From Campylobacteraceae bacterium (lineage in GTDB: Bacteria; Campylobacterota; Campylobacteria; Campylobacterales; Sulfurospirillaceae): 7,208 nucleotides of DNA. The stretch is from NCBI GenBank assembly GCA_027011025.1, contig JALVAU010000302.1:1-7208 (forward strand), in the 5' to 3' direction. Below, piece by piece: positions 6,387-7,208 of this stretch. The notes beneath the pieces are model-generated. The model worked only from the letters and a program-made list of their open reading frames with translations, had not been told where the DNA came from and did not search any database. The position numbers were made by a program, and so were the translations under genes. The first letter of the stretch is position 1, and each line of letters begins with the position of its first letter.

Positions 6387-6755
6387 ATGAAAATTTTTGA
6401 AGATGAAACACTGTATATAGAGAAAGAAACTTCTCAGATTCCCTGGATAAAGATATTTCCAAAAAAAGATTGCAAAGAGTTAAGTGATTGTGATGACAAG
6501 ACTAGAAATAAACTTTTTGAAGTAATGCTACTCATCGAAACAGAGATGATAAAATATTATAATCCAAAAAAGATAAACATAGCTATGTTTGGCAATTATC
6601 TTCCTCAACTTCATATACATGTGATGGCAAGATTTGAAGAAGATTCATATTTTCCTGAGCCTATGTGGGGTAAAAAACAAAGAGATGCAAAACTTGATTT
6701 GCCCGATTTTGACAAATTTAAGCAGATACTTCTGAAACAGCTAAATTCTTTGTAA
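6387..6755 (+). CDS. HIT-family nucleotide hydrolase/transferase (QxHxH variant)
   Basis: Small cytosolic protein of 122 residues with a histidine-triad fold. HIT proteins hydrolyse or transfer nucleotidyl groups from substrates such as Ap4A or AMP-amidates; the substrate of this one is unknown. The motif region reads GNYLPQLHIHVMARF at 69-83. His76 is the expected catalytic (nucleophilic) histidine and His78 the last of the triad, while the first position is Gln74 instead of His. I recall this PQLHxH form, followed by a P.P.WG segment (here EPMWG, 91-95), from a proteobacterial HIT subgroup, so it is probably a subfamily trait. The ATG at 6387 has an AAAGGA Shine-Dalgarno (6376-6381, 5-base spacer). 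It follows deoA by 41 bases on the same strand with no clear terminator between, so co-transcription is likely. Its 3' end overlaps the opposing MOSC gene by 38 bases. Confidence 0.85.
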   Translation: MKIFEDETLYIEKETSQIPWIKIFPKKDCKELSDCDDKTRNKLFEVMLLIETEMIKYYNPKKINIAMFGNYLPQLHIHVMARFEEDSYFPEPMWGKKQRDAKLDLPDFDKFKQILLKQLNSL

Positions 6756-7173
6756 TCACTCCTCCTTTTATGATTTTGCAATACAACCCTCGGTGATTTT
6801 TTATAAGCTTTGGCAGTTTTGCACCAAATACACTCAAATGATTGCAAAGTGTACATTTTTCTGTTATTTCCAAGATTGTATCGCCTATCTGCAATCTTTG
6901 GGAGACACTCAAAAGATGTGGATCAAAATCAAAGAGTATGTTTTCGCCATAACTTCCTCGCTTTAAATCTATACTCTTTTCTTTTGCCATCTCGTAAGAT
7001 TTAAGACCTATAATCATCACTGTCTTGTGTAGTTCATCGCCTGCAAATTTATCGTTTTTGATTCCATGCCCTTCAATCAAAATCAATTTTTCGACCATTG
7101 GACGAGGCAGACCCGAAGACCCTTTTACTGCACTAAAAACCTCCAAAACCTTCCCTAGCTCTTTTTTACTCAA
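6718..7173 (-). CDS. Small stand-alone MOSC-domain protein
   Basis: The 151-residue protein is essentially one MOSC domain, the beta-rich fold also found at the C-terminus of molybdenum-cofactor sulfurases and in YiiM-type proteins. MOSC proteins are thought to handle sulfur or bind the molybdenum cofactor; the role of short stand-alone forms is largely unknown. Visible marks are the N-terminal strand GKVLEVFSA (7-15), GHGIKNDKFAG (35-45), the conserved GSYGENI (73-79), a QIGDTILEI strand (95-103) followed by Cys107 and Cys110 in KCTLC, and RGLYCKIIKGGVI (128-140). One of Cys107 or Cys110 would be the family's conserved cysteine. The start is a TTG at 7173 with an AAGGA Shine-Dalgarno 7 bases upstream. 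An in-frame TGA lies further upstream, no in-frame ATG exists before it, and starting at Met26 would cut off the first strands of the fold. Nothing links it functionally to the nucleoside genes. Confidence 0.82.
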   Translation of the reverse strand: MSKKELGKVLEVFSAVKGSSGLPRPMVEKLILIEGHGIKNDKFAGDELHKTVMIIGLKSYEMAKEKSIDLKRGSYGENILFDFDPHLLSVSQRLQIGDTILEITEKCTLCNHLSVFGAKLPKLIKNHRGLYCKIIKGGVITKNLAVSEVSA

Positions 7174-7208
7174 TATATTTTCCTTAAATAATCATTAAAA
7201 TATTACGC

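Overview
The window is an AT-rich, gene-dense stretch from a Gram-negative bacterium. The coding style (many ATA, AGA and AAA codons), a TG-extended TATAAT promoter with no clear -35 box, and a substrate-binding protein with a plain signal peptide instead of a lipobox would fit a Campylobacterota (epsilonproteobacterial) genome. That placement is inference, because no rRNA or other marker is present. There are eight protein genes and no stretch over about 110 bases without one. I see no tRNA, rRNA, CRISPR array, insertion sequence, riboswitch or convincing intrinsic terminator.

Layout. At the left edge is the 3' part of a cytidine deaminase gene (cdd, + strand). One base after its stop begins, tail to tail, a four-gene minus-strand unit read from about 4944 down to 277. 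It encodes a BMP/PnrA-type periplasmic nucleoside-binding protein, a double-domain ABC ATPase, and two different integral-membrane permeases. This is a complete nucleoside ABC importer of the YufNOPQ / RnsBACD / BmpDEFG type. A 107-base divergent intergenic region (4928-5034) separates it from the plus-strand gene deoA (thymidine phosphorylase). deoA is followed 41 bases later by a small HIT-family protein. A MOSC-domain gene on the minus strand closes the window, and its 3' end overlaps that of the HIT gene by 38 bases.

How the genes work together. The importer would bring nucleosides across the inner membrane. Cytidine deaminase would convert (deoxy)cytidine to (deoxy)uridine. DeoA would split thymidine or deoxyuridine with phosphate into free base and 2-deoxyribose-1-phosphate. 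The locus therefore reads as a compact pyrimidine (deoxy)nucleoside uptake and salvage module. The HIT protein is probably a nucleotide hydrolase or transferase and may be co-transcribed with deoA. The MOSC protein looks unrelated. No deoC, deoB, udp or dedicated regulator is in the window, so the fate of the deoxyribose-phosphate and the control of the locus cannot be read here.

The locus is mostly recognisable biology. The points that merit a second look are regulatory and structural: a 16-bp perfect AT palindrome touching the importer promoter, an ATPase start with no Shine-Dalgarno sequence and a TATAAA box just upstream, two tail-to-tail junctions with no visible terminator, and a lone pair of cysteines in the exported binding protein.
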